Assembly (NCBI GenBank): GCA_902538445.1
Contig: CACBFE010000001.1
Location: 62,001-126,000 of the forward strand
Length of the DNA: 64,000 nucleotides
DNA from: an uncultured Pelagibacteraceae bacterium
GTDB lineage: Bacteria > Pseudomonadota > Alphaproteobacteria > Pelagibacterales > Pelagibacteraceae
Direction: 5' to 3'
Shown here: in pieces, positions 46,903 through 59,808 of the stretch
Numbering within the stretch: position 1 is the stretch's first letter
Layout of the letters: each line of letters starts with the position of its first letter
Position numbers and translations under genes: made by a program
The notes under the pieces: generated by a model
The model's input: the letters and a program-made list of their open reading frames with translations, nothing else
Databases searched by the model: none
Told to the model about the DNA's origin: nothing

Positions 46903-48055
46903 TAATTATTTGTTTACCAGCGAGTCAGTTTCTGAAGGTCACCCAGATAAAGTTTGTGACAGAATCTCAGATATGGTTGTTGATGCTTATTTGAAAAAAG
47001 ATCCGGTTTCAAGAGTAGCTTGCGAAACATTAACCACTACAAATAAAGTTGTATTAGCTGGAGAAACAAGAGGTCCAAAAATTGATAAAGAGGAGATTGT
47101 ATCAAAAGTGAGAGATTGCATAAAAGATATTGGATATGATCAAGAAGGTTTTAGTTGGAAAAATGCAAATATTGAGACATTTCTGCATGAACAGTCTGCT
47201 GATATAGCTATGGGTGTTGACTCAAAAGGTAATAAAGATGAGGGAGCTGGCGATCAAGGGATTATGTTTGGATATGCTTGTAATGAAACAGAAGAATTAA
47301 TGCCGGCCCCAATTCACTACTCACACAAAATTTTAAGATTAATGGCTGAAGATAGAAAAAAAGGAACCTTAAAAGGGATTGAGCCAGACTCTAAAAGCCA
47401 AGTTACAATGTTGTATGAAAATGAGAAACCAATCAAAGTTACTTCAGTTGTAATTTCAACTCAACATTCGAAAAATTTAAATCAAAAACAAGTGAGAGAA
47501 ACAATAATACCATATATAAAAAAATCAATCCCGGAAAACTTTCTTACCGATCTTAAATCAAAAGAGATTTATATAAATCCTACAGGACAGTTTATTATAG
47601 GTGGACCAGATGGCGATACTGGCTTAACTGGAAGAAAAATTATAGTAGACACTTACGGTGGTGCAGCACCACATGGTGGTGGAGCCTTTTCCGGCAAAGA
47701 TCCAACAAAAGTTGATAGGTCAGCAGCTTATGCTTCTAGATACTTAGCAAAAAATGTGGTAGCGGCTGGAGTTTCAGAAAAATGTTTAATCCAGCTAGCT
47801 TATGCTATCGGAGTATCAAAACCATTATCTATTTTCATTAAATTAGCTAATGGTGATGAGGCAAAAGTAGGTAAAGTAAAAAAATTAATCGAAGAAAATT
47901 TTAATTTATCGCCTAGAGGGATTAGAGAAATGCTCAAGCTAAATAATCCAATATATGAAATCACATCTGCGTACGGACATTTTGGCAGGAAGCCAACAAA
48001 TAAAGGGGAATTTACTTGGGAAAAAACAGATAAAACTGAATTATTTAAATTGTAA
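46892..48055 (+). CDS. metK: S-adenosylmethionine synthetase
   Basis: Makes SAM from methionine and ATP. Signatures: [26 protein letters not shown] near residue 127 and [16 protein letters not shown] near 263. At 387 residues it is complete. It starts inside lnt, so there is no room for an upstream SAM riboswitch next to it; regulation, if any, lies further up. A terminator-like hairpin follows 55 bases downstream. Confidence 0.97.
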   Translation: MKNNNYLFTSESVSEGHPDKVCDRISDMVVDAYLKKDPVSRVACETLTTTNKVVLAGETRGPKIDKEEIVSKVRDCIKDIGYDQEGFSWKNANIETFLHEQSADIAMGVDSKGNKDEGAGDQGIMFGYACNETEELMPAPIHYSHKILRLMAEDRKKGTLKGIEPDSKSQVTMLYENEKPIKVTSVVISTQHSKNLNQKQVRETIIPYIKKSIPENFLTDLKSKEIYINPTGQFIIGGPDGDTGLTGRKIIVDTYGGAAPHGGGAFSGKDPTKVDRSAAYASRYLAKNVVAAGVSEKCLIQLAYAIGVSKPLSIFIKLANGDEAKVGKVKKLIEENFNLSPRGIREMLKLNNPIYEITSAYGHFGRKPTNKGEFTWEKTDKTELFKL

Positions 48056-48109
48056 TCTTGAAAAAACCATATTTTTCTTCTAATAAACATATAAATTATT
48101 AAAATTACA

Positions 48110-48135
48110 AAATGGGCAGTAGCCCATTTTTTTTT
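48110..48135 (+). terminator. rho-independent terminator between metK and nusA
   Basis: AAATGGGC (48110-48117) pairs with GCCCATTT (48122-48129) around AGTA, followed by a run of nine T from 48127. It can end the tsaB-to-metK transcript. A Shine-Dalgarno-like AGGGGG lies just after it before the nusA ATG at 48149, so it could also act as an attenuator in the nusA leader. Confidence 0.88.
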
Positions 48136-48148
48136 AGGGGGCATTTAA

Positions 48149-49699
48149 ATGTTAAACAAAGGATTAGATAAACTTGAACTTTTGCGAATAGTAGATGCAG
48201 TTGCTAACGAAAAATCTATTGATAAAGAACTTGTGATTGGATCAATGGAAAGTGCCATACAGAAAGCAGCACTTACAAAATTTGGTAATGATAACAATAT
48301 TGAGGTTGTGATAGATAGGGAAAGTGGAGAAATAAGGATTCAAAAAGTTTTAGAAATTGTTGAAAAGGTTGAAGATAGCGCAAGAGAAATTTCTTTGGAG
48401 GAGGCTAAAAAAAATGATCCTCAAAATAAGGACTTAAAAGTAGGTGAAAAGATTTTCGAGGAACTGCCCCAAGTAGATTTTGGACGTATTGCGGCTCAAA
48501 GCGCTAAACAAGTTATAAGTAGTAGAGTAAGAGAGGCTGAAAAAAATAGACAGTATGAAGATTTTATAGATAAACAAGGTCAAATATTAAGTGGAATAAT
48601 CAAAAGACTAGAATACGGAAATGTAATAGTTGACTTAGGAAGAGCAGAGGGAGTTATAAAAAAAGATGAATTAATTCCAAGAGAAATTTTAAAAACTGGT
48701 GATAGAGTAAAAGCCTATTGTTATGAAGTTAAAAAAGAGATGAAGGGTCATCAAATATTTTTATCAAGAGCACACCCGCAGTTCCTTGCAAAGCTATTTT
48801 TTCAAGAAGTTCCAGAAATTTATGAGGGAACAATTGAAATTAAATCTGTAGCAAGAGATCCAGGCAGCAGGGCTAAAATTTGCGTTCATTCACAGGACTC
48901 ATCTATTGACCCTGTTGGGGCTTGTGTCGGTATGAGAGGTAGTAGAGTCCAAACAATTGTTAATGAATTACATGGTGAAAAAATTGATATCATAAAATGG
49001 ACGGAAGATTTACCTACTTTAATTTCCGAGTCTTTATCTCCAGCGGAGATACAGCGAGTACTAATTGATCAGGATAATAAAAAGATAGATATAATTTTAT
49101 CTGAGGAAAATTTGAGTAAAGCGATAGGAAGAAGAGGACAAAACGTAAGACTAGCATCTAAATTGACTAATTTTGAAATAGATATACTTACAGACAAAGA
49201 GGACTCAGAAAGAAGACAAACTGAATTTAAAGAAAGAACCGAGACTTTAATAAAAAATCTTGAAGTTGACGAAACACTGGGTCAGCTTTTAGTTTCAGAG
49301 GGTTTTGTATCAATTGATGAAATAGCTCAATCAAAGCCAGAGGATATTTCAAAAATTGAAGCGATAGATGAAGAAACTGCAAAAGAATTAATCACTAGAT
49401 CTAAAGAGACTTTAATAAAAGAAAAAGAGGCAGTTGCTTTCAAACTAAAAGAGTTGGGTGTAGAGGAAAAATTAATTAATCTTAAAGGAATGACTCAAGG
49501 AATGTTAGTGATTCTAGGTCAAAAAAATATAAAAAAACTTAGTGACTTTGCCGATTTATCTTCGGATGAATTAATTGGTGGGTACGATGAAATAAAAGGT
49601 AAAAAAATTAGGATAGATGGTTATCTTGAAGAGTTTTCATTATCAAGAAAAGAAGCTGATGATTTAATAATGTCAGCCAGAGAGATAGCTTACAAGTAA
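48149..49699 (+). CDS. nusA: transcription termination/antitermination factor NusA
   Basis: A 516-residue elongation factor with the N-terminal RNAP-binding domain (IDKELVIGSMESAIQKAALT), S1 domain near 135-200, two KH domains near 230-345 (GACVGMRGSRVQTIVNEL, SKAIGRRGQNVRLAS) and C-terminal acidic repeats near 365-510. rimP, normally just upstream, is not here. infB follows after four bases, without ylxR between them. Confidence 0.96.
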   Translation: MLNKGLDKLELLRIVDAVANEKSIDKELVIGSMESAIQKAALTKFGNDNNIEVVIDRESGEIRIQKVLEIVEKVEDSAREISLEEAKKNDPQNKDLKVGEKIFEELPQVDFGRIAAQSAKQVISSRVREAEKNRQYEDFIDKQGQILSGIIKRLEYGNVIVDLGRAEGVIKKDELIPREILKTGDRVKAYCYEVKKEMKGHQIFLSRAHPQFLAKLFFQEVPEIYEGTIEIKSVARDPGSRAKICVHSQDSSIDPVGACVGMRGSRVQTIVNELHGEKIDIIKWTEDLPTLISESLSPAEIQRVLIDQDNKKIDIILSEENLSKAIGRRGQNVRLASKLTNFEIDILTDKEDSERRQTEFKERTETLIKNLEVDETLGQLLVSEGFVSIDEIAQSKPEDISKIEAIDEETAKELITRSKETLIKEKEAVAFKLKELGVEEKLINLKGMTQGMLVILGQKNIKKLSDFADLSSDELIGGYDEIKGKKIRIDGYLEEFSLSRKEADDLIMSAREIAYK

Positions 49700-49703
49700 T
49701 GTT

Positions 49704-51878
49704 ATGGAAAAAGATAAAAAAAAAACACTTACAATATCGTCAAATTTAAAAAAGAAAATTGATACTACAACTATTTCCACTTCTGGTAAAAAATCTTTCT
49801 CGGTAGAGAAAAAAAAATCTCATAGACCAAATAAACCATTAGGCAAACCTTCTTCAGCACCTAATATAAATATTGACAATAAGAAAAAAAATTTTGCAAG
49901 AAAATTTATTGAGCAACAAGCTACCAAAGACTTTATTAAAAAAGATAATAAACCGGCTGGTAAAAGTAAATTAAGGCTCAAAGGTCCGATTGATAAACGT
50001 GATTTTAAATTAACCGTTTCAAGAGCTTTAAATGTTGAGGAAATAGAAATAAAACAAAGAAGTTTAGCCTCGGTTAAAAGAGCTAGGCTAAAAGAAAAAA
50101 AGAAACCAGATGGAGAAGAAAAAAAAGAATTTAAAAAAGTTATTAGAGAAGTAAAAGTTCCTGAGCAGATAACAATTCAGGAACTTTCAAATCGAATGGC
50201 TGAAAAATCAAGCGATATTATAAAGTTTTTGTTTAATATGAAGGTGGTTGCAACTATTAATCATAATATAGATAAGGATACTGCCGAATATATTGTAAAA
50301 GAATTTGGACATAAACCTATACTTGAAGAAAAACCTTCAATAGAGACAAGTAAGTTTAAGGAGAAATTTGAAGGCGAGGTTAAAAATAGACCTCCTGTAG
50401 TAACAATAATGGGACATGTAGATCATGGAAAAACATCTTTATTAGATGCTTTAAGAGATACGAATGTTGTTTCAGGTGAGCACGGCGGAATTACTCAACA
50501 CATAGGAGCATATCAAGTTAAAGCAAGTGATAATAAGTTAATCACCTTTATCGATACTCCTGGACATGCTGCATTTACAGAGATGAGAGCTAGAGGATCA
50601 AAAATAACTGATATAGTTATTTTAGTTGTTGCAGCTGATGATGGTATCAAACCTCAAACAATCGAGGCAATTCAGCATGCAAAAGCGGCTAAAGTTCCAA
50701 TAATTGTAGCAATAAATAAATGTGATTTACCTGAAAAAAATATTAGTAAAATAAAAAACGAAATGATGAAGTATGAGTTAATAGCTGAAGATTTAAGTGG
50801 AGATACACTTTTTGTAGAGGTCTCAGCTTTAAAAAAAATAAACTTAGATAAATTAAAAGAAAGTATTCTTCTTCAGTCAGAAATCTTGGATTTAAAAGCA
50901 TCTTATGATGATAAGGCAAGAGGAGTAGTCATTGAGTCAAAAATTGATAAAGGCAAAGGACCAGTTTCTACTATCTTAATTAGTAATGGAAAGTTAAATA
51001 AAGGTGATTACTTTGTATGTGGAGATTCACTAGGAAAAGTGAGAGCTATGATAAACTATGAAGGCAAGATTATAAATGAGGCCCTACCGTCTATGCCCGT
51101 AGAAATTCTTGGTATGAATACCTCTGCATATGCAGGAGCTGAATTTATAGTTACCAAAGATGAGGATGAGGCGAAGAAATTAACAGAATTTAGAAAAAAT
51201 AATTCAAATCAAAATAAAGTTTTAGTTAAAGATAAAACAACTTTATTTGAGAATACAAAAGATAAGCAAGAACTAAATGTTATTATTAAATCAGACGTTC
51301 AAGGTTCAAGTGAAGCTTTAAAAATGGCAATAGCAAAAATAGAACACAAAGAAGTAGAGGCTAAAATAATTTTATCTGATATTGGAATGATAAATGAAAC
51401 CGATGTTTCACTGGCAAAAGCATCTAATGCAATACTTATTGGATTTAATGTTAAACCAAACAGAGAGGCAAAAAAATTAGCTGAGGACCAAAAAGTTGTT
51501 ATAAAATATTTTAACATTATCTATGAAGCAATTGATCATGTAGAAAAATCTCTATCAGGTTTATTAGAACCCGACATAAAAGAAAAAATTCTTGGTAGTG
51601 CTGAAATTCAAAAAATTTTCAAGGTATCGTCAGCTGGTAAAATTGCTGGTTCAAAAGTTATTAGCGGAGAGATAAAAAGTAAATCCAAGGCTAGAATTAT
51701 CAGAGACGGTGTTGTTGTATATAATGGAGAAATATTATCAATCTTTAGAGAAAAAAACCAAGTGAAGGAAGTAGGAACAGGCTTAGAGTGTGGAATTAGC
51801 ATTAAGGATTTTATAGATTTTAAAGAAAAAGACGTTATTGAGTCTTATCTAGCAGAAGAGATTCAAAGAACAATTTAG
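49704..51878 (+). CDS. infB: translation initiation factor IF-2
   Basis: GTPase that places fMet-tRNA on the ribosome. A Lys-rich N-terminus (about 1-150) leads to the IF2_N domain ([19 protein letters not shown]), the G domain with [14 protein letters not shown] near residue 237, [24 protein letters not shown], and the C-terminal fMet-tRNA-binding domains. At 724 residues it is shorter than in many alphaproteobacteria through a reduced N-terminus. rbfA begins immediately after the stop. Confidence 0.97.
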   Translation: MEKDKKKTLTISSNLKKKIDTTTISTSGKKSFSVEKKKSHRPNKPLGKPSSAPNINIDNKKKNFARKFIEQQATKDFIKKDNKPAGKSKLRLKGPIDKRDFKLTVSRALNVEEIEIKQRSLASVKRARLKEKKKPDGEEKKEFKKVIREVKVPEQITIQELSNRMAEKSSDIIKFLFNMKVVATINHNIDKDTAEYIVKEFGHKPILEEKPSIETSKFKEKFEGEVKNRPPVVTIMGHVDHGKTSLLDALRDTNVVSGEHGGITQHIGAYQVKASDNKLITFIDTPGHAAFTEMRARGSKITDIVILVVAADDGIKPQTIEAIQHAKAAKVPIIVAINKCDLPEKNISKIKNEMMKYELIAEDLSGDTLFVEVSALKKINLDKLKESILLQSEILDLKASYDDKARGVVIESKIDKGKGPVSTILISNGKLNKGDYFVCGDSLGKVRAMINYEGKIINEALPSMPVEILGMNTSAYAGAEFIVTKDEDEAKKLTEFRKNNSNQNKVLVKDKTTLFENTKDKQELNVIIKSDVQGSSEALKMAIAKIEHKEVEAKIILSDIGMINETDVSLAKASNAILIGFNVKPNREAKKLAEDQKVVIKYFNIIYEAIDHVEKSLSGLLEPDIKEKILGSAEIQKIFKVSSAGKIAGSKVISGEIKSKSKARIIRDGVVVYNGEILSIFREKNQVKEVGTGLECGISIKDFIDFKEKDVIESYLAEEIQRTI

Positions 51879-52280
51879 ATGATGGGCAATCAAACTACCA
51901 CAAAAACTTTTAGTCAAAGGCAACTACGAGTTGGGGAATTAGTAAAACAAAATTTAGGAGAACTTTTCATTAGAAATGAGGCGAAAATACCATCAATTAA
52001 CTCCAAACTAATTACTGTTACTGAGGTAAGAATGACACCTGATTTAAAAACAGCCAGAGTTTACGTTATTCCTTTAGGAGGGATAGAAACTAAAGAAACA
52101 GTAAGGATCTTGACGGAGTACTCTCATCTTGTTAGAAAAGCTTTGTCTAAAAGGCTAGATATAAAGTTTCTTCCTAAACTCACTTTTGTAGAAGATAACT
52201 CATTTGAATATGCTGAAAAGATTGAAAAAATAATAAAAAGAAATAAAGAAAATGATAAAGAAAAAAAAAGATACAATTAA
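51879..52280 (+). CDS. rbfA: ribosome-binding factor A
   Basis: Small KH-fold protein for 30S maturation. Recognisable segments are SQRQLRVGELVKQNLGELF, TVTEVRMTPDLKTARVYVIP near residue 46 and LRKALSKRLDIKFLPKLTFVEDNS near 85. The Lys/Asn-rich tail overlaps the start of rpsO by 29 bases. The truB gene that usually follows rbfA is missing here. Confidence 0.94.
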   Translation: MMGNQTTTKTFSQRQLRVGELVKQNLGELFIRNEAKIPSINSKLITVTEVRMTPDLKTARVYVIPLGGIETKETVRILTEYSHLVRKALSKRLDIKFLPKLTFVEDNSFEYAEKIEKIIKRNKENDKEKKRYN

Positions 52281-52512
52281 GACCCTAGCCATACACGAAA
52301 AAGACGTTGGTTCTACCGAAATTCAAATAGGGCTATTGACAGATAAAATTACAAAATTATCTTCACATTTCAAAAAATTTAAAAAGGATAAACATTCAAC
52401 TTTAGGTTTGACTAAATCTGTAAACAAAAGAAAAAAACTTCTCACTTACCTTAAAAAGAGAAATGTAGAATCCTATCAAAAGGTCATCAAACAATTAAAT
52501 TTAAGGAAATAA
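52252..52512 (+). CDS. rpsO: ribosomal protein S15
   Basis: An 86-residue 16S rRNA-binding protein. The core [22 protein letters not shown] and [22 protein letters not shown] is typical, with the [23 protein letters not shown] ending. The ATG at 52252 gives normal N-terminal length, so the 29-base overlap with rbfA is probably real. The stop overlaps the pnp ATG by one base; rpsO-pnp linkage is widely conserved. Confidence 0.95.
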   Translation: MIKKKKDTIKTLAIHEKDVGSTEIQIGLLTDKITKLSSHFKKFKKDKHSTLGLTKSVNKRKKLLTYLKKRNVESYQKVIKQLNLRK

Positions 52513-54584
52513 TGTTTAAAATATATAAAGAGGAATTAGAAGTTAATGGAAAAAAATTAACTTTAGAAACTGGTAAAGTAGCTCGTCAAGCTGATGGTGC
52601 GATAATCGCTTCTCTTGGAGAAACGGTTGTTATTGCAACCGCGGTAGGTGCAAAAAAATTAAATGATGGACAAGATTACTTCCCGTTATCGGTAAATTAT
52701 CAAGAAAAATATTATGCTGCTGGAAAGATTCCTGGTGGATATTTCAAAAGAGAAGCTAGACCTACAGAAGCTGAAACTTTAATTTCAAGATTAATAGATA
52801 GACCTATTAGGCCTTTATTTCCTTCAAGCTTCTTGAATGAAGTACAATTACTCCCAACTGTTTTATCATATGATGGAGAAAATCAGCCAGACATATTATC
52901 TATTATTGCATCTTCAGCAGCTTTAGCAATTTCAGGGTTGCCATTCCAAGGACCGATAGCTGCAAGTAGAGTTGGGTATAAAGATGGAAAATATTTACTA
53001 AATCCATCTATAGAAGATCTTAAAGAATCAAAATTAGATTTAGTTGTAGCTGGAACAAAAGATGCAGTTTTAATGGTTGAGTCTGAAACTTCGGGATTAT
53101 CTGAAAAGATCATGTTAGATGCAGTGAAGTTTGGTCACGAAAAATTCATACCAGTGATTGAAGCAATTGAAAAATTAGCAAAAAAAGCAGGAAAACCTAA
53201 ATGGGAAGTCGAAGAAATTGATAATTCTAAAGTTAAAAAGAAAATTTCTGAAAAATTTGAAAAAAGTTTAAGAAGTGCTTTTAAAGAAATAGATAAGAAA
53301 AAAAGATCTACAGCTATTTCTGAAATAGAAACTCAATGTAAAGAAATGTTTGCAGAAGACGAAAATGTAACTGAAAATCAAGCAATGGCTCAATTAAAAT
53401 CTATTGAAAAAGATATAGTCAGGACAGCAATTTTAAAAGATAAAAAGAGAATAGACGGAAGAGGTCTAGCTGACGTTAGGCAAATTAAATGTGAGGTAGG
53501 TGTGCTTCCTAGAACTCATGGATCAGCTCTTTTCACAAGAGGAGAAACACAAGCTTTAGTAGTGACTACTCTTGGAATGGCGGATGACGAACAAAGATTA
53601 GAGAGCCTTGAGGGAATGCAGAGATCAAACTTTATGTTACATTATAATTTTCCACCTTTTTCAGTTGGAGAATGTGGAAGAATAGGAACTGGAAGAAGAG
53701 AAATCGGACATGGTAAATTAGCTTGGAGAGCTATTAATTCATCTTTACCTTCAAAAGAAAACTTTCCTTATACTTTAAGAGTTGTTTCTGAAATTACAGA
53801 GTCTAACGGTTCTTCATCCATGGCTACAGTTTGTGGAACTTCTCTTTCATTAATGGATGCTGGAGTGCCGATAAAAGAGCCAGTAGCTGGGATAGCTATG
53901 GGATTGATCAAAGAGGGTGAAGATTTTTCAGTTCTATCAGATATTTTAGGTGACGAAGATCATTTAGGTGATATGGACTTTAAAGTTGCTGGAACAAAGG
54001 ATGGAATTACATCTCTTCAAATGGATATCAAAATTACAGGTATAACATTTGAGATTATGGAAAAGGCATTAGATCAAGCTAAAGGAGGAAGAGAACACAT
54101 TTTAAATGAGATGAACAAAGCGATTAAGACTTCAAGAAAAGAATTTTCTAAACACACACCTAAAATGGAAACCATTAAAGTAGATAAAAAAGACATTGCA
54201 ACAGTAATTGGAAAAGGTGGAGCTACGATAAGAGAGATTGTAGAGATATCCGGTGCAAAAGTTGACGTTAAAGATACTGGCGAAGTGACAGTTGCAGCAC
54301 CTGATGAAGCATCTAGAAATAAAGCGATTGAATTCATCAAAAGTTTAATTGCTAAACCTGAAATGGGAAAAATTTACAAAGGAAAAGTTGTGAAAATTAT
54401 GGAGTTTGGTGCTTTTGTTAATTTCTTAGGAAAACAAGATGGGCTTGTACATATTTCTGAATTAGCTGATAAAAGAGTTGCAAAAGTTGCTGACGTTGTG
54501 AAAGAAGGAGATGAAGTTTCTGTTAAAGTCGTTGGATTTGATAGAGGGAAAGTAAAATTATCAATGAAACAAGCTTCAGCTTAA
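52512..54584 (+). CDS. pnp: polynucleotide phosphorylase
   Basis: 3'-5' phosphorolytic exoribonuclease of 690 residues. Two RNase PH domains ([21 protein letters not shown] near residue 60; [14 protein letters not shown] near 345), a linking helical domain, a KH domain ([21 protein letters not shown] near 560) and a terminal S1 domain ([20 protein letters not shown]) are all present. It overlaps rpsO by one base and the convergent fabI by four. Confidence 0.97.
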   Translation: MFKIYKEELEVNGKKLTLETGKVARQADGAIIASLGETVVIATAVGAKKLNDGQDYFPLSVNYQEKYYAAGKIPGGYFKREARPTEAETLISRLIDRPIRPLFPSSFLNEVQLLPTVLSYDGENQPDILSIIASSAALAISGLPFQGPIAASRVGYKDGKYLLNPSIEDLKESKLDLVVAGTKDAVLMVESETSGLSEKIMLDAVKFGHEKFIPVIEAIEKLAKKAGKPKWEVEEIDNSKVKKKISEKFEKSLRSAFKEIDKKKRSTAISEIETQCKEMFAEDENVTENQAMAQLKSIEKDIVRTAILKDKKRIDGRGLADVRQIKCEVGVLPRTHGSALFTRGETQALVVTTLGMADDEQRLESLEGMQRSNFMLHYNFPPFSVGECGRIGTGRREIGHGKLAWRAINSSLPSKENFPYTLRVVSEITESNGSSSMATVCGTSLSLMDAGVPIKEPVAGIAMGLIKEGEDFSVLSDILGDEDHLGDMDFKVAGTKDGITSLQMDIKITGITFEIMEKALDQAKGGREHILNEMNKAIKTSRKEFSKHTPKMETIKVDKKDIATVIGKGGATIREIVEISGAKVDVKDTGEVTVAAPDEASRNKAIEFIKSLIAKPEMGKIYKGKVVKIMEFGAFVNFLGKQDGLVHISELADKRVAKVADVVKEGDEVSVKVVGFDRGKVKLSMKQASA

Positions 54585-55366
54585 GTCATATTCTTAGGAT
54601 CAGGCATCCCAACTTTATTATATCCAGCATCTACGTAGTGAATTTCGCCGGTAACTCCAGCTGCAAGGTTACTTAGTAAGTATAAGGCGGAATTTCCAAC
54701 ATCATGAATATCTACGTTTCTCTTTAAAAAGGAATGATCCTCATTCCATTTGTACAAAAATTTTGCATCTCCTATAGCAGATGCGGCCAAAGTTTTAATT
54801 GGACCTGCGCTTATAGCGTTAACTCTAATTTTTTTTTGACCGAGATCTCTTGCTAAATATTTTACGCTAGCTTCTAATGCAGATTTGCAAACTCCCATAA
54901 CATTATAATTAGGAATAGCTTTAGTTGACTCATAAGTAAGAGTTAGTAAACTACCACCCTCTTTCATTACTTTACATGCTTCTTTAGAAACCTCCGTAAA
55001 TGAAAAGCAAGATATAAGCATACTTCTTAAAAAATTCTCTCTAGAGGTGTTTAAGTATTCTCCAGATAATTCTGATTTATCAGAGAAAGCTACCGCATGA
55101 ACTACAAAATCAATTTCACCCCATTTCGCCTTAATATCCTCAAACAATTTCACTACCTCTTCTTTTTTTTCTACGTCACAACTAAAAGTAACTTTTGAAT
55201 TTAATTTTTCCGCTAAAGGTATTACTCTTTTTTTTAAAGCATCACCAAGATAAGTAAAAGCTAGCTCAGCACCAGCTTCAGCAAGTTTTTGAGAAATTCC
55301 CCAGGCAATAGATCTTTCGTTGGCTACTCCCATGATTAATCCTTTTTTACCTTTCATTAAACTCAT
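54581..55366 (-). CDS. fabI: enoyl-ACP reductase FabI
   Basis: NADH-dependent reductase that completes each fatty-acid elongation round. The N-terminal [20 protein letters not shown] is typical of FabI. The catalytic Tyr-X6-Lys is in [13 protein letters not shown] near residue 156. At 261 residues it is normal. It is third in fabA-fabB-fabI, two bases after fabB. Confidence 0.96.
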   Translation of the reverse strand: MSLMKGKKGLIMGVANERSIAWGISQKLAEAGAELAFTYLGDALKKRVIPLAEKLNSKVTFSCDVEKKEEVVKLFEDIKAKWGEIDFVVHAVAFSDKSELSGEYLNTSRENFLRSMLISCFSFTEVSKEACKVMKEGGSLLTLTYESTKAIPNYNVMGVCKSALEASVKYLARDLGQKKIRVNAISAGPIKTLAASAIGDAKFLYKWNEDHSFLKRNVDIHDVGNSALYLLSNLAAGVTGEIHYVDAGYNKVGMPDPKNMT

Positions 55367-55368
55367 AA

Positions 55369-56580
55369 TTACACCTTTTCAAAAATTAAAGCAGCGTTAG
55401 TTCCACCAAAACCAAAACTATTAGACATGACTGTATTAAGTGAAAGCCCTTTTTCAGTTTTAGTTATTATTGGGAATTTTTTGGCTTCATCATCCATTTC
55501 ATTAATATTAGCTGATCCAGCAATAAAATTATTTTTCATCATAATCAAACAGTAAATAGCTTCATGCACTGAAGCCGCTCCTAATGGGTGCCCTGATAAA
55601 GATTTTGTTGAGCTTATTTTAGGAATATTTTCACCAAAAGTTTTTTTAACAGCATTTAATTCTGTAATATCCCCGACTGGTGTTGATGTTCCGTGAGTAT
55701 TTATATAATCAATCTTATTTTTAGAAGTAGCCATAGCCATTTGCATACATCTAACTGCTCCTTCACCAGATGGCGCAACCATATCGTATCCATCTGATGT
55801 TGCACCGTACCCAGTAAGTTCAGCGTAGATTTTTGCTCCTCTTGCTTTTGCATGTTCATATTCTTCAAGAACTAAAACACCAGCGCCTCCAGCAATTACA
55901 AATCCGTCCCTATTTTTATCATAGGCTCTTGATGCGGTTTCAGGTTTATCGTTATATTTTGAAGAAAGTGCTGTCATGGCGTCAAACATTGCAGTCATAG
56001 CCCAATGGACCTCCTCACTACCTCCTGCAAAAATAATATCTTGTTTTCCAATTTGAATTAATTCCATAGCATTTCCTATGCAATGACCACTTGTTGCACA
56101 AGCAGAGCTCATCGTATAATTAGTACCTTTTATTTTAAATGGTACAGCTAGTGTGGCTGAGGCAGTGCTTCCCATTGTTCGTGGAACAATAAATGGTCCC
56201 ATTAATTTTGGAGTTTTTGCTCTAGTTTTGTCTGCAGCAAGAATAACGTTTTCAATTGATGGTCCACCAGAACCCATTATAATTCCAGTTTTATAATTAC
56301 TGACCTCATTATCTTCTAGACCTGAGTCGGTAATAGCCTCTTTCATAGCAATGTAATTATAAGCAGAACCAGACCCCATAAATCTAATTGTTTTTCTATC
56401 AACAAAATCTGAGAGTTTGATATTAGGTTTGCCGTGTATATGACTTTTAAGATTATGCTCTTTGTATTCTTCAGCATAAGAAATTCCTGATTTTGAATTA
56501 AGTAATGACTTGTGAACTTCTTCTTGATTGTTACCAAGACATGACACTATACCAAGACCTGAAATTACAACTCTTCTCAT
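55369..56580 (-). CDS. fabB: beta-ketoacyl-ACP synthase I
   Basis: Condensing enzyme of unsaturated fatty-acid synthesis. The nucleophile Cys is in [16 protein letters not shown] near residue 162 and the two catalytic His are in [13 protein letters not shown] and [14 protein letters not shown]. The C-terminal [14 protein letters not shown] is conserved. Adjacency to fabA supports FabB over FabF. The start overlaps the fabA stop by four bases. Confidence 0.95.
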   Translation of the reverse strand: MRRVVISGLGIVSCLGNNQEEVHKSLLNSKSGISYAEEYKEHNLKSHIHGKPNIKLSDFVDRKTIRFMGSGSAYNYIAMKEAITDSGLEDNEVSNYKTGIIMGSGGPSIENVILAADKTRAKTPKLMGPFIVPRTMGSTASATLAVPFKIKGTNYTMSSACATSGHCIGNAMELIQIGKQDIIFAGGSEEVHWAMTAMFDAMTALSSKYNDKPETASRAYDKNRDGFVIAGGAGVLVLEEYEHAKARGAKIYAELTGYGATSDGYDMVAPSGEGAVRCMQMAMATSKNKIDYINTHGTSTPVGDITELNAVKKTFGENIPKISSTKSLSGHPLGAASVHEAIYCLIMMKNNFIAGSANINEMDDEAKKFPIITKTEKGLSLNTVMSNSFGFGGTNAALIFEKV

Positions 56581-57080
56581 GATTTAAATAATCCAACTTT
56601 TAAATTTTCTGCACGATAAATAATCTTACCATCGGCACTTAATAACCCGTTTGCCAGGCCGACAGCTGTACCCTCTTTTTTTAAAATTCTTTTCATATTT
56701 ATTTCATATGTAGCTACTTTTATATTTTTTAAAACTTCACCTGTAAATTTTACAGAATTAACTCCTAAAGCTCTACCTTTTCCTGGTTCTCCAATCCATC
56801 CTAAGTAAAAGCCAACTAATTGCCACATAGCATCTAATCCTAAACACCCCGGCATTACTGGGTCTTTCTGGAAATGACAATCAAAAAACCATAAATTATC
56901 TTTGATATCAAGTTCTGCTTTTATAAATCCTTTCTTAAATTCTCCAGCATCCTTCTTTATTTCTGTAATTCTGTCAAACATCAACATAGGAGGCAATGGA
57001 AGTTTAGCATTCCCTTCACCGAATAATTTTCCCTCTCCACAAGAAATTAATTCATCATAGTTGTAGCTATTTTTTTGCAT
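56577..57080 (-). CDS. fabA: 3-hydroxydecanoyl-ACP dehydratase/isomerase FabA
   Basis: Hot-dog-fold enzyme that introduces the double bond for anaerobic-type unsaturated fatty-acid synthesis. The active site is in [24 protein letters not shown] (His near 72, Asp near 86). At 167 residues it is complete. It is divergent from irr across 92 bases, which contain an Irr-box-like palindrome. Confidence 0.95.
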   Translation of the reverse strand: MQKNSYNYDELISCGEGKLFGEGNAKLPLPPMLMFDRITEIKKDAGEFKKGFIKAELDIKDNLWFFDCHFQKDPVMPGCLGLDAMWQLVGFYLGWIGEPGKGRALGVNSVKFTGEVLKNIKVATYEINMKRILKKEGTAVGLANGLLSADGKIIYRAENLKVGLFKS

Positions 57081-57172
57081 GATTTAGAAACAGTTTTACT
57101 TGATTTAGCAAAAGTTTTATATAGATTTGTGTTTAGAATCATTATAAAGTAGTAAAATAATTTAAAAAAAAC
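57081..57172. promoter_or_regulatory. divergent promoter region fabA / irr
   Basis: A 92-base spacer. On the minus strand a perfect TATAAT (complement of 57141-57146) could serve fabA, with a poor -35. On the plus strand TATAAA at 57143-57148 could serve irr. Both lie in the Irr-box-like palindrome at 57132-57148, so a bound regulator would affect both genes. Confidence 0.5.
57132..57148. promoter_or_regulatory. Irr box (ICE)-like operator before irr
   Basis: TTTAGAATCATTATAAA matches the alphaproteobacterial iron-control element TTTAGAA-N3-TTCTAAA at 13 of 14 positions. It ends 24 bases before the irr ATG. A twin differing at one base lies before katG. Confidence 0.7.
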
Positions 57173-57580
57173 ATGAAAAAAGTAGATATTTTTAAGAAAT
57201 TAAGATCATCAGGTTTAAGACCAACTAAACAAAGAGTAGAAATCGCTAAATTTTTGTTTGATAGAGATACGACATTTCATTTTACAATAGAGAGCCTTGA
57301 AAATCATTTAACTAAAAAAACAACATGTAAATTTGCATTAGCAACAATTTACAACACAGTACACGCTTTCAAGAAAGCAGGACATTTAAGTGAGGTAGAT
57401 GTTAGAGGAAAAAAAACTTATTTTGATACAAATATCACTAATCACCATCATTTTTATGATAACGAAACTTCCGAATTAATCGACATTGATGCTAGTGAAA
57501 TAGTTATCCAAAAAATTCCAAAAGCACCAAATGGTAAGAAAATCAAAAACGTAGAGGTATTTATAAATTTAAAGAATTGA
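57173..57580 (+). CDS. irr: Irr, iron-response regulator of the Fur superfamily
   Basis: A 135-residue Fur-family protein of the Irr branch: SSGLRPTKQRVEIAKFLFD at the start, CKFALATIYNTVHAFKKAGHL near residue 58, and the His-rich TNHHHFYDNETSELIDID near 97. Irr acts under low iron and is controlled through heme in rhizobia; no Cys-Pro heme-regulatory motif is visible here. The location divergent from fabA is the standard Irr neighbourhood. Its upstream ICE-like box suggests autoregulation. Confidence 0.92.
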   Translation: MKKVDIFKKLRSSGLRPTKQRVEIAKFLFDRDTTFHFTIESLENHLTKKTTCKFALATIYNTVHAFKKAGHLSEVDVRGKKTYFDTNITNHHHFYDNETSELIDIDASEIVIQKIPKAPNGKKIKNVEVFINLKN

Positions 57581-57602
57581 CAGTTTGTCGCTTGTTTTTT
57601 AC

Positions 57603-57619
57603 TTTAGAATTATTATAAA
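57603..57619. promoter_or_regulatory. Irr box (ICE)-like operator before katG
   Basis: TTTAGAATTATTATAAA is one base different from the box upstream of irr and again matches TTTAGAA-N3-TTCTAAA at 13 of 14 positions. It covers a likely -10 (TATAAA, 57614-57619) placed 16 bases after TTGTTT (57592-57597), and sits 13 bases before the katG ATG. Confidence 0.72.
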
Positions 57620-57623
57620 CTAG

Positions 57624-59807
<2,184 letters not shown>

Positions 59808-59808
59808 T

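Noticed and set aside
57132..57619. The two ICE-like boxes as mere coincident -10 elements
   Set aside because: A -10 explains the TATAAA half but not the shared TTTAGAA half and the identical three-base spacing at both sites; kept as a finding with this caveat.
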